This document shows, piece by piece, positions 41,991-50,214 of a DNA stretch of 64,000 nucleotides. Source of the stretch: Burkholderiaceae bacterium. GTDB taxonomy: Bacteria; Pseudomonadota; Gammaproteobacteria; Burkholderiales; Burkholderiaceae_C. Under the pieces are notes generated by a model. It saw only the letters and a program-made list of their open reading frames with translations. It searched no databases and was not told the origin of the DNA. The DNA is taken from the NCBI GenBank assembly GCA_017992055.1, contig JAGOPK010000019.1:1-64000 (forward strand), given 5' to 3'. The stretch's first letter is position 1; each line of letters begins with the position of its first letter. A program made the translations under genes and the position numbers.

Positions 41991-43673
41991 TCAGCGGCGC
42001 GTTGGCTTGGCGGCGGGCTTGGCCGCGGGCTTGGTGGCGGACTTGGAGGTCTTGCCCGGCTTGCTGGTCTTGGTGGCCTTGCCAGACTTTCCGGCCTTGC
42101 CCGGCTTGCCGCTCCTGGCTGCCTGGGCCTGGCCGGAGGGCGCGGTGGCGGCCTGGGCCTCGGCATCGTTGCGCAGCCAGCCCTGGCAGGCCGGCCCGCC
42201 CTCGTCGCGCGGCTGGTAGCGCGGCGTGCCCGCGCGCGAGGGGTCGAGCCGGAAACACGGGCCCAGCGAGGCGTCGTCCAGCGTCGGTGGCTGGCCGTCG
42301 TCGACATGGCGGGTCAGCGCCTGCAGCGGCGCATCGCCGAGCTGGCGGCGCAGCGCCGCCACCAGCCGGTGCGTGGCCAGCGGTGCGCTCAGCGGGCCTT
42401 CGGGCCGCGCCTGGGCGCTGGGCAGCCACAGGCTTTGCAGCAGCGGTTCCAGCCCGGGCCGGCCGGCCTGGCGCAGGGCCTGGTGCCAGTGCAGGCCCAG
42501 CCACTCGCCACGCAGGCCCGGCAGCACCAGCAAGGCCTCGGGGCCGGCGCGGCCGGTGGCCGTGCGCAGGTTGTCGGCGGCGGGCTCGGGCAGCTCGGCC
42601 CAGCGCGCCAGCCGGGCATTGAAGGCCTGGGCATAGTCGGCCGGCTGCCACAGGCCTTCGCGCAGCAGCAGACGATGGGCCAGGAAGTCGGCCAGACCTT
42701 CGCTGAACCAGCTGCGCAGCGCCAGGTCGTCGCGCCCGACATGGCGCAGCGGGCCAAAGCGGCTGGACATCCAGCGGCGCTGGTTCTGCTCGGCCAGCCA
42801 GGTTTCCAGCGGCAGGGGCGCACCGCCCGGGGCGGCCTGCAGCGCGATCGCACGGTGCAGGGCCAGGCCGCCGCTGGCGGCGCTGCCCTCGACGGCCGGC
42901 AGCAGCAGCAGCAGCAGGGGCGCGGTCTCGTCGTCGCGCCAGGCCCGGCGCTGGGCGCCGATCAGGCGTGCGCTGCGCTGGGCCAGCGCATCGAGGTCCG
43001 GGCCGGCCGAGCTGGCACCGGTGGTGGCGCCGGTGGCGGGGGCAGGCTGGGCCACCCACAGGCGCTGGCCCTGGGCATCGAGTTCACGCCAGTCCAGCGC
43101 GCCGCCGGCATACAGCGCATGCTGCACCGCGTCGGCCTGGGCCGGCAGGTTCAGGCGCAGCGTGCCGGTCTGGCCCTGGCCATGGCTGCTGAGCAGCAGC
43201 GGCGCCTCGGGCACCGGGTCCAGGTCCAGGCAGACGCTGGGCGCGGTGCCGGCGGGCAGGGCCGGCGGGCTCAGCGCCTCCTCGGGCCAGGGCAGCACCG
43301 CGTCGCCCAGCCAGGCAAACCATTGCGACGCCAGGCGCACGCCGCTGTCGGCATCGGGGCTCAGGGTCCAGGCCAGGCGCAGGCGCTCGCCCGGGGCATG
43401 GCGCAGCTCGCGCAGCCGGCTGTCGCCGGCCACCGGCAACAGCCGCGGCAGCACTTCGTCGGCGGGCTGCAGCAGCGACCAGCCGGCCGGCAGGCGCAGC
43501 AGGCTGCGCTGGCGGTTGCCGGCATTGAACTGCAGTGTGATGTCCAGGCGCCGCGGCTGGGTGTCCAGGCGCGGCGTGACCCGCCACTGCACGGCGCAGT
43601 CGGCGGCCTGGGCCGGCGCGGCCAGGCCGGCCAGCATCGGCAGCAGGCAGGCGATGGCAAGCAGGCGTCGCAT
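41991..43673 (-). CDS. Exported M61-peptidase-like protein lacking the zinc motif, with a Lys-rich tail
   Basis: 560 aa. A signal peptide is predicted at 1-23 (cleavage near AQA-ADC). Residues 269-341 resemble the M61 glycyl-aminopeptidase core: GLALHRAIAL parallels the GGLEH strand, and SWFSEGLADFLAHRLLLREG (321-340) matches the WFSEGxTDY helix. Where M61 enzymes carry HExxHxW, this protein has LAEQNQRRW (293-301), so it cannot bind zinc in the usual way. Two cysteine pairs may form disulfides. Residues about 520-560 are a low-complexity tail of Lys, Ala, Pro, Ser and Thr, like histone H1 tails. It has 17 bases to the M61 start from position 43690, overlapping nothing. The function is unknown; a pseudo-enzyme or scaffold is possible. 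Confidence 0.7.
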   Translation of the reverse strand: MRRLLAIACLLPMLAGLAAPAQAADCAVQWRVTPRLDTQPRRLDITLQFNAGNRQRSLLRLPAGWSLLQPADEVLPRLLPVAGDSRLRELRHAPGERLRLAWTLSPDADSGVRLASQWFAWLGDAVLPWPEEALSPPALPAGTAPSVCLDLDPVPEAPLLLSSHGQGQTGTLRLNLPAQADAVQHALYAGGALDWRELDAQGQRLWVAQPAPATGATTGASSAGPDLDALAQRSARLIGAQRRAWRDDETAPLLLLLLPAVEGSAASGGLALHRAIALQAAPGGAPLPLETWLAEQNQRRWMSSRFGPLRHVGRDDLALRSWFSEGLADFLAHRLLLREGLWQPADYAQAFNARLARWAELPEPAADNLRTATGRAGPEALLVLPGLRGEWLGLHWHQALRQAGRPGLEPLLQSLWLPSAQARPEGPLSAPLATHRLVAALRRQLGDAPLQALTRHVDDGQPPTLDDASLGPCFRLDPSRAGTPRYQPRDEGGPACQGWLRNDAEAQAATAPSGQAQAARSGKPGKAGKSGKATKTSKPGKTSKSATKPAAKPAAKPTRR

Positions 43674-43679
43674 CGGTGA

Positions 43680-44054
43680 TCAGCGCGAGGCCGCTGCGGC
43701 GGGCCTTGCCGGCACGACCACGATGTTCATCTTGCTGCCGGGGCAGCCGGGGGCGATGCTGGCCGCATGCTCGGGGCAGCGCAGCCGCTGGGTGTCGGTG
43801 CCCAGGCCGGTGATGCTGGGCAGCTCGCCACGCGCGGCGCGGGCGGCCATCAGGGCCAGCTTGGGCCCGGCCATCAGCACCGCGATGACCACGGCCACCA
43901 GCACGGCCAGGCCGATCAGCAGCAGGCGCTCGCGCGAGGAGACCGGCTTCCAGGCCGGCAGGTCAGGGCCAGGGCCGGGAACGGTACTGGGGGCCGCGGT
44001 GGCCGCAGGCGCGGCGGATGGGGCAGGCGCGGATTCAGGGGGACGGGCGGGCAT
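43680..44054 (-). CDS. Small one-TM hypothetical protein
   Basis: 124 aa. A Pro/Ala-rich N-terminus (about 1-35) precedes one strong TM helix (about 43-65) and a C-terminal soluble part with two cysteines in the RCPEH and PGCPG contexts. I do not recognise a family. The ATG at 44054 (GTG 44057 is the alternative) lies within the end of the upstream CoA-transferase gene, overlapping it by 20 bases. It ends six bases before the M61-like gene, so the three genes are probably co-translated. Confidence 0.6.
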   Translation of the reverse strand: MPARPPESAPAPSAAPAATAAPSTVPGPGPDLPAWKPVSSRERLLLIGLAVLVAVVIAVLMAGPKLALMAARAARGELPSITGLGTDTQRLRCPEHAASIAPGCPGSKMNIVVVPARPAAAASR

Positions 44055-45279
44055 CACCCCGCACTATCCCATGTTCGCGGCCCGGTTCCACGACCACGCC
44101 CTGCGCGCACCAGGTGTCGATTTGTACATCGTCGAAGCCGGCCTCGCGCAGCAGCTCGCGCGTGTGCTGGCCCAGCCGCGGGGCACCGCGCTCGGGCGCC
44201 TGGGCCTGGCCGTCGAAGCGTGCCGCGCTGCGCGCCACGCGCACCGTGCCGGCGTCGCCGTTGTCCAGCGCCATGACCATGGCGTTGTGCAGCACCTGGG
44301 GATCGGCCAGCACCTCGGGCCGCTCGTTGACGCGGCCGGCGGCCACGCCCTGGGCGCGCAGCCGGGTTTCCAGCGTGGCGGTATCGAACTGGGCCATCAG
44401 CGGCTCCAGCAGGGCGCGCAGGGCCTGGCCGTGGCGGTAGCGCAGCGGCAGGTTGACGAAGCGCGGGTCCTGGGCGATGTCGGGCCGGTCGATGGCTGCG
44501 CACAGGCCGCGGAACTCGGCCTGCTGCGGCACCATCGTGGCGATCCAGCCATCGGCGGTGCGCCAGGGTTTTTGCGTGGCGCCGAACTCGGGCAGCGGCG
44601 CCGGCGCGTCGTCGCCGACCCAGACGTGGTTGTACATGGCGTCGCACCACTGGAAGGCCAGGGCCGCGTCCAGCATCGCCACTTCCACGCGCTGGCCGCG
44701 GCCGCTGCCGCCGGGCCGGTCGCGCGCATAGAGCGCGGCGGTGATGGCCTGGGCCGCGTTCAGCGCCGTGACCTTGTCGCAGACGGTGGACGACAGGATC
44801 ACCGGCGCGCCGCTGGCCCAGTCGCGCTGCGAGGCGGCCACGCCGCCCAGGGCCTGGATCACCGCGTCATAGGCCTTGTCGCCGGCGCGGGGGCCGTCCG
44901 GGCCGAAGCCGGTGATGGACAGGCGGATCAGGCGGGGATGGCGCGCCGCCAGCGTGGCATCGGCCAGGCCCAGGCGGTCCATCACGCCGGGGCGGAAGTT
45001 CTCGACCAGCACGTCGGCTGGGGCCAGCAGCGCATGCAGGACCTCGGCAGCGGCCGGCGACTTGAGGTCCAGCGCGATGGCCCGCTTGCCGCGGTTGGCG
45101 GCAACGAAGGACGAGGACAGATCGCCCTTGGCCGGGCCGATGGCCCGCGTGGTGTCGCCCTCGGGCGCCTCGACCTTGGTGACCTCCGCGCCCTGGTCGG
45201 CCAGCAGCGTGGCCGCCAGCGGACCGGAGAACACCGTCGACAGGTCGACGATGCGGATGCCGGCCAGCGGGCGACTCAT
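44035..45279 (-). CDS. Family III CoA-transferase (CaiB/BaiF type)
   Basis: 414 aa. It starts PLAGIRIVDLSTVFSGPLAA, contains VEAPEGDTTR and LVENFRPGVMDRLGL, and has catalytic Asp168 in SSTVCDKVTAL at the position of Asp169 in formyl-CoA transferase. Family members move CoA between carboxylic acids without a ping-pong mechanism. The substrates are unknown. Its position 13 bases after livK and within a transporter operon suggests CoA activation of the imported acid. An alpha-methylacyl-CoA racemase of the same fold is an alternative. Confidence 0.88.
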   Translation of the reverse strand: MSRPLAGIRIVDLSTVFSGPLAATLLADQGAEVTKVEAPEGDTTRAIGPAKGDLSSSFVAANRGKRAIALDLKSPAAAEVLHALLAPADVLVENFRPGVMDRLGLADATLAARHPRLIRLSITGFGPDGPRAGDKAYDAVIQALGGVAASQRDWASGAPVILSSTVCDKVTALNAAQAITAALYARDRPGGSGRGQRVEVAMLDAALAFQWCDAMYNHVWVGDDAPAPLPEFGATQKPWRTADGWIATMVPQQAEFRGLCAAIDRPDIAQDPRFVNLPLRYRHGQALRALLEPLMAQFDTATLETRLRAQGVAAGRVNERPEVLADPQVLHNAMVMALDNGDAGTVRVARSAARFDGQAQAPERGAPRLGQHTRELLREAGFDDVQIDTWCAQGVVVEPGREHGIVRGDARPSP

Positions 45280-45292
45280 GAGCGCAACGGCC

Positions 45293-46501
45293 TCAGCGTC
45301 CGTAGACCTTGCCGAACAGCTGCCAGGTCTTGCCGTCGAAGCGCATCAGCTGCTCGCGCTCGATCGGGTAGAAGTCGTCCGGACCGGTCTTGATGTTCAC
45401 GCCCGGCAGCAGCATCGGCAGCGTCATGTCCAGGCTGGCGGCCTGCTTCATGACGTTGTCGCGGGTCAGGTTGTCGCCGGCCTGCTTGAACACCTGCACC
45501 AGGGTCTGGGCCACGGTGTAGCCGTAGACGTTGAAGTTGTCCTTCAGGTCGCCCTTGGGGTTGTACTGCTTCATCCAGGCCAGCCAGTCGTCGTATTCCC
45601 TGCCCTTCTGGAACTGCGGATCGGTCGGGTCCTTGATGTAGCCGGCGGTGATGATGCCCACGGCGTTGTCGACGCCGGCCGGCGTCAGCACCGAGCCCAC
45701 GGCGTTGGACACGCTGTTCAGGTAGTGCACCGGCTTCCAGCCCAGGTCGGCGGCCTTCTTGATGGCCTGGGCCGCGAACTTGGGCGTGGTGATGTTGAAG
45801 AAGGTGTCGGCGCCCGAGTTCTTCAGCGTCACCATCTGGCTGTCGATGGTGGGATCGGTGACCTCATAGGACGCACGGCTGACGATCAGGTTCTTGCCCT
45901 TGTCGCCCAGGCCGTCCTCGAAGCCCTTCAGATAGTCCTTGCCGTAGTCGTCGTTCTGGTACAGCACGGCGATCTTGGCGCCGGGCTTGGTTTCCAGGAT
46001 GTGCTGGGCATAGATCTTGGCTTCGCTCTGGTAGTTGGGCTGCCAGCCGATGGTGTACGGGAAGTTCTTGGGATCGCCCCACTTGGTGGCGCCGGTGGCC
46101 ACGAACAGCTGCGGCACCTTCTTGGTGTTGAGGTACTTGTGGATGGCGGTGTTGCTGGGCGTGCCCAGCGGCTGGAACATCACCAGCACCTCTTCTTCCT
46201 CGACCAGCTTGCGCGTCATCTCGACGGTCTTGGCCGGGTTGTAGCCATCGTCCAGGCTGATGAACTTGACCTTGCGGCCATTGATGCCGCCCTCGGCATT
46301 GACCTTGTCGAAGTAGGCGGCGATGGCCTTGCCGATGTTGCCGTAGGCCGAGGCCGGACCCGAATAGGGGTTCAGGTGGCCGACCTTGATCTCCTTGTCG
46401 TCGGCGCCCGGGTTGTACTTCTTCTGCGCCAGCGCGGGGCCGGCGATCAGCGTGGCGCAGGCCAGCGCGGGCGCGGCCAGTTTCCAGAGGGTGGATGTCA
46501 T
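45293..46501 (-). CDS. livK: Branched-chain amino acid-type ABC transporter substrate-binding protein
   Basis: 402 aa. A signal peptide covers about 1-25 (ending ALAQ). The mature part is a type I periplasmic binding protein of the Peripla_BP_6 family: IKVGHLNPYSGPASAYGNIG and AYFDKVNAEGGINGRKVKFISLDDGY near the N-terminus, then IAVLYQNDDYGKDYLKGFEDGLG. Homologues bind branched-chain amino acids, aromatic acids, urea or amides, so the ligand is open. AGGAG lies eight bases before the ATG at 46501. It follows livM by 81 bases. Confidence 0.9.
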   Translation of the reverse strand: MTSTLWKLAAPALACATLIAGPALAQKKYNPGADDKEIKVGHLNPYSGPASAYGNIGKAIAAYFDKVNAEGGINGRKVKFISLDDGYNPAKTVEMTRKLVEEEEVLVMFQPLGTPSNTAIHKYLNTKKVPQLFVATGATKWGDPKNFPYTIGWQPNYQSEAKIYAQHILETKPGAKIAVLYQNDDYGKDYLKGFEDGLGDKGKNLIVSRASYEVTDPTIDSQMVTLKNSGADTFFNITTPKFAAQAIKKAADLGWKPVHYLNSVSNAVGSVLTPAGVDNAVGIITAGYIKDPTDPQFQKGREYDDWLAWMKQYNPKGDLKDNFNVYGYTVAQTLVQVFKQAGDNLTRDNVMKQAASLDMTLPMLLPGVNIKTGPDDFYPIEREQLMRFDGKTWQLFGKVYGR

Positions 46502-46582
46502 CGTCTGTCTCCTAATTCCTACGGGGCCGGGGTTGGGGAACGACAAGGGAACAACGCAGCGGCGTGGGCTGGAGTGACAGGG

Positions 46583-47569
46583 TCAACCCCGACCCGCAGC
46601 CGCGCCACCGGGCCGCAGGCGCAGCCACAGCGAGCGCAGCATGCCCATCACGCCGGTGGGCATCAGGTACATCAGCAGGATCAGCACCGCGCCATAGATG
46701 GCCCAGGGTGCGGACTTGGAGATCTCGTCGGCGATGTTGGGCACGAACTGGATGAAGATGGCGCCGAACAGCGCGCCCCAGATGGTGGCCAGGCCACCCA
46801 CCACCACGCCGACCAGGAAGGTGATGGACAGGAACACGGTGAAGCTGTCCGGCGAGACGAAGGCCACCGCGATGGCGCCCAGCGCACCGGCCACGCCGGT
46901 GAAGGCCGCCGAGACGCCGAAGGCCATGCTCTTGAACACCGGCAGGTTGATGCCCATGGCGGTGGCGGCGATGGGATGGTCGCGGATGGCGATCAGTGCC
47001 CGGCCGACGCGGCCGCGCAGCAGGTTCCAGGCGATCAGGAACATGATGGCCGCCACCGCCAGCGTGAAGAAGTACAGCCAGCGGTCGGCCGACAGCGGCT
47101 GGTCGAGAAAGCGGAACTCGAACGGCGGCTCGGGCTTGCTGAGCACGATGCCCTGCACGCCGCCGGTGAAGCCCTCGATCTTCTTGTACTTGAGCAGCTG
47201 GGGCACGGCCAGCGCAAAGGCAAAGGTGGCCAGGGCCAGGTAGTGGCCACCCAGGCGCAGCGCCGGAAAGCCCATCAGATAGCCCAGGCCGAAGCACACC
47301 AGGCCGGCCAGCGGCAGCGTGGCCCAGTAGGGCCAGCCGGCCAGGCTCATCAGCATCGCCGCGACATAGGCGCCCACCGCATAGAAGGCGCCATGGCCCA
47401 GCGAGATCTGGCCGTTGTAGCCGGTCAGCAGGTTCAGGCCCAGCACCGCGATGGCATACACCAGCACCAGGTTGAACTGGAACACGCGGTAGTTCTTGAA
47501 CAAAAAGGGCAGCACCAGCAGGCCAACGGCCAGCAGCAGTGCCAGAACGATCTTGGTGGTCTTGTTCAT
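46583..47569 (-). CDS. livM: Branched-chain amino acid-type ABC transporter permease LivM
   Basis: 328 aa integral membrane protein with about nine TM helices. The LivM signature NLLTGYNGQISLGHGAFYAVGAY is near residue 50, and GRVGRALIAIRDHPIAATAMGIN is the cytoplasmic EAA-like loop that meets the ATPases. It starts 18 bases after livH. Confidence 0.93.
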   Translation of the reverse strand: MNKTTKIVLALLLAVGLLVLPFLFKNYRVFQFNLVLVYAIAVLGLNLLTGYNGQISLGHGAFYAVGAYVAAMLMSLAGWPYWATLPLAGLVCFGLGYLMGFPALRLGGHYLALATFAFALAVPQLLKYKKIEGFTGGVQGIVLSKPEPPFEFRFLDQPLSADRWLYFFTLAVAAIMFLIAWNLLRGRVGRALIAIRDHPIAATAMGINLPVFKSMAFGVSAAFTGVAGALGAIAVAFVSPDSFTVFLSITFLVGVVVGGLATIWGALFGAIFIQFVPNIADEISKSAPWAIYGAVLILLMYLMPTGVMGMLRSLWLRLRPGGAAAGRG

Positions 47570-47587
47570 CGTCGTTTCCAGCCGGCG

Positions 47588-48460
47588 TCAGACCCGCGTC
47601 ACCACATGCTTGCCAAACAGGCCGTTGGGCTTGAGCGTGAGGATGCTGACGATCAGCACCAGGGCCACGCTGAGCTTCAACTCGGTGCCGATCACATAGG
47701 CGCCCAGCAGGTTCTCCAGCACGCCGACGATGAAGCCGCCGAGCACCGCGCCGCCGGGGTTGTCGATGCCGCCCAGCAGGGCCGCGGCAAAGCCGTAGAG
47801 CAGGATGCCGCTCATCATGTTGGGGTCGAGGTAGACCACCGGCGCCACCATCATGCCGGCCACCGCGCCGATGGCCGCGGCCAGGCCCCAGCCCACCGCC
47901 AGCATCCAGCTGACGCGGATGCCGACCAGGCGTGCCGACTCGGGGTTCTGCGCCGCCGCGCGCATCGCCAGGCCCACCGGCGTGAAGGCGAAGAACGCAT
48001 ACAGCGCGCCCAGCACGCACAGCATCACCAGGGCCGAGCCCAGCTCATGCGCGCTGAACAGCGGCGTGGCCAGCAGGCCCTTTTGATCAAAGGGGCTGGG
48101 GAAGGCCTTGATGGTGTGCTCGAAGATCCAGCCGGCCAGCGAGTTGAAGATCACCAGCAGGCCGATGAAGACGATGACGTTGGTGAGCACCGGCGCCTTC
48201 TCGACCGGGCGCAGGATGATGCGCTGCACCGCCACGCCGGCGACGAAGCTGATGGCCACGGTGGCGAAGAACGCCGCCCAGTAGGGCCAGCCCGACTGGA
48301 TCAGCGCCCAGGCGATGAAGGTGGAGAAGGTGGCCATCTCGCCCTGGGCGAAATTGATGTGGTGCGTGGCCTGGTAGATCATCACCAGGGCCAGGGCCAC
48401 GCTGCCGTAGATGCAGCCGTTGGCCAGGCCCGAGGTGATCTGGTGGATGAAGGCTTCCAT
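47588..48460 (-). CDS. livH: Branched-chain amino acid-type ABC transporter permease LivH
   Basis: 290 aa integral membrane protein with about eight TM helices. It opens HQITSGLANGCIYGSVALAL. The ATPase-contact loop is LAMRAAAQNPESARLVGI. Near the C-terminus GGIDNPGGAVLGGFIVGVLE is a strong LivH motif. It forms the membrane channel with LivM. Confidence 0.93.
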   Translation of the reverse strand: MEAFIHQITSGLANGCIYGSVALALVMIYQATHHINFAQGEMATFSTFIAWALIQSGWPYWAAFFATVAISFVAGVAVQRIILRPVEKAPVLTNVIVFIGLLVIFNSLAGWIFEHTIKAFPSPFDQKGLLATPLFSAHELGSALVMLCVLGALYAFFAFTPVGLAMRAAAQNPESARLVGIRVSWMLAVGWGLAAAIGAVAGMMVAPVVYLDPNMMSGILLYGFAAALLGGIDNPGGAVLGGFIVGVLENLLGAYVIGTELKLSVALVLIVSILTLKPNGLFGKHVVTRV

Positions 48461-48492
48461 GTGTCCGATCTCTTTGATTGCCCGGCCTGGGT

Positions 48493-49209
48493 TCAGTAGC
48501 CCAGGTAGGCGCGGCGCACCGACTCGTCGCGCTTGATCTCTTCGGCCGGCCCCGACAGCGCCACCGTGCCGGTCTCCAGCAGGTAGGCGTGGTGGGCCAG
48601 GTCCAGCGCCAGGTTGGCGTTCTGCTCGACCACCAGCATGCTGACGCCGTCCTCCTCGTTGATGCGACGCATGATGCGGAAGATCTCGGCCACGATCAGC
48701 GGCGCCAGGCCGAACGAAGGCTCGTCCAGCAGCAGCAGGCGCGGCCTGAGCATCAGCGCGCGGCTGATGGCCAGCATCTGCTGCTCGCCGCCCGACAGCG
48801 TGCCGGCCTGCTGGTGCCGGCGTTCCGCCAGGCGGGGGAAGCGCTGGTAGGCGCGCTCGATGTCCTGCGCAATCTCGTGGCGGTCGCGCCGCGCATAGGC
48901 GCCGAGCTTGAGGTTGTCTTCCACGCTCAGCGCGGTGAAGGTGCCACGGCCGTCGGGCACATGGGCCACGCCCATGCGCACCACGCTTTCGGTGCCCTTG
49001 CCGATCAGCGCCTGGCCGTCCAGCGTCAGGCTGCCGCTGGTCTTGACCATCTGGCAGATGGCGCGCAGCGTGGTGGTCTTGCCGGCACCATTGGCGCCGA
49101 GGATGGCGGTGATCTGGCCGGCCTCCAGCGCAAAGTCGATGCCGAACAGCACCTGGGTGGCGCCGTAGCTGGCGCTGAGCTTCTTGGCTTCAAGCAGCTT
49201 GGCGGCCAT
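48493..49209 (-). CDS. livF: ABC transporter ATP-binding protein LivF
   Basis: 238 aa. Walker A is GANGAGKT (38-45), the signature is LSGGE (138-142), Walker B is LLLLDEP (158-164), and VEQN marks the switch region. It starts in the livG stop (TGATG, one-base overlap). A longer upstream reading frame runs through livG out of frame and is not real. Confidence 0.93.
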   Translation of the reverse strand: MAAKLLEAKKLSASYGATQVLFGIDFALEAGQITAILGANGAGKTTTLRAICQMVKTSGSLTLDGQALIGKGTESVVRMGVAHVPDGRGTFTALSVEDNLKLGAYARRDRHEIAQDIERAYQRFPRLAERRHQQAGTLSGGEQQMLAISRALMLRPRLLLLDEPSFGLAPLIVAEIFRIMRRINEEDGVSMLVVEQNANLALDLAHHAYLLETGTVALSGPAEEIKRDESVRRAYLGY

Positions 49210-49994
49210 CACGCAGCCTCCGCCGGTGCGCCCAGGTAGGCGGCGATGACATCGGGATGGCGCTGGATCTCGGCCGGCGTGCCCTCGGCGATCTTCTTGC
49301 CGAAGTTCAGCGCCACGATGTGGTCGGACACGCTCATCACCAGGCTCATGTGGTGCTCGACCAGCAGCACGGTGATCTTCAGCCGGTCGCGCACATCGGT
49401 GATCAGCCGGCCCAGGTCGGCCAGTTCCTCGTGGTTCAGGCCGGCGGCCGGCTCGTCCAGCAGCAGCAGGCGCGGGTCGGCGGCCAGGGCCCGGCCCATC
49501 TCCACGCGCTTTTGCGTGCCGAAGGGCAGGTCGCCGGCCGGGCGGTCGGCCACCGCCGTCAGTTCCAGGTAGTCCATGATCTGGTCGGCACGCTCGCGCA
49601 GCCGCTTCTCCTCGGCGCTGACGAAGGGCAGGCGCAGCGCACTGGCCACGAAGCCGGCGGCCGAGCGCGAGTGCGCGCCGATCATGATGTTGTCGCGCAC
49701 CGGCAGGGTGCGGAACATCGCCAGGTTCTGGAAGGTGCGGCCCATGCCCAGCGCGGCAATGCGGTGGGTGGGCATGGCGGTGATGCTCTGGCCGTCGAAC
49801 AGGATGTCGCCGGCCTGGTAGCTGTACAGCCGCGACAGGCAGTTGAACAGCGTGGTCTTGCCGGCACCGTTGGGGCCGATCAGCCCGCACACGGCGCCAC
49901 GCGGCACGTCGAAGCTCACGCCGTCCAGCGCCACGATGCCGCCGAAGCGCACCGTCACGCCACGCACGCTGAGCAGGGGGCCGGGTTCTGCCAT
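49209..49994 (-). CDS. livG: ABC transporter ATP-binding protein LivG
   Basis: 261 aa. Walker A is GPNGAGKT near residue 37. GLNHEELADLGRLI and VEHHMSLVMSVSDHIV are LivG-type blocks, and the C-terminal BCA_ABC_TP_C tail includes GTPAEIQRHPDVIAAYLG. The ABC signature is atypical: around LPFGTQKRVEMGRALA the usual LSGGQ is replaced by LPFGTQ, as in many LivG. It is the first gene of the minus-strand operon and divergent from the acyl-CoA ligase. Confidence 0.93.
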   Translation of the reverse strand: MAEPGPLLSVRGVTVRFGGIVALDGVSFDVPRGAVCGLIGPNGAGKTTLFNCLSRLYSYQAGDILFDGQSITAMPTHRIAALGMGRTFQNLAMFRTLPVRDNIMIGAHSRSAAGFVASALRLPFVSAEEKRLRERADQIMDYLELTAVADRPAGDLPFGTQKRVEMGRALAADPRLLLLDEPAAGLNHEELADLGRLITDVRDRLKITVLLVEHHMSLVMSVSDHIVALNFGKKIAEGTPAEIQRHPDVIAAYLGAPAEAA

Positions 49995-50214
49995 CTGTGA
50001 TTGTTCCGTGGGTGGGAGGAGGGGACGGCAAGGGGCCGCCGTCCGACGCCGCGTTTATAGGAGGGCCCCCCCAGAGGCGATAGCGGGGCTTGCCCTGACA
50101 CGGAGGCGACATTCCGTCAAGCGAAAGGGGGGCTTCATGTGCGACGATCACTGCACACCGACCTTGCAGCAAAGAACAGGTTGCCCGCCGGCGACGATGG
50201 ACGAGGATTCAGGC
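49995..50214. promoter_or_regulatory. Divergent control region of livG and the acyl-CoA ligase
   Basis: 220-base gap. GACGGC and GCCGTC (around 50025-50050) form a small dyad. TGACACGGA (around 50097) and TCCGTCA (around 50114) form an imperfect inverted repeat that could be an operator. No clear -35/-10 pair stands out on either strand. ATG 50137, in frame with the ligase, has a good AAGGGGGG ribosome site. Confidence 0.3.

Noticed and set aside
44876-48499. 1207-codon plus-strand open frame opposite the CoA-transferase and liv genes
   Set aside because: Same G/C-bias artefact; His/Gln/Gly-rich translation, no ribosome site, complete real genes on the other strand.
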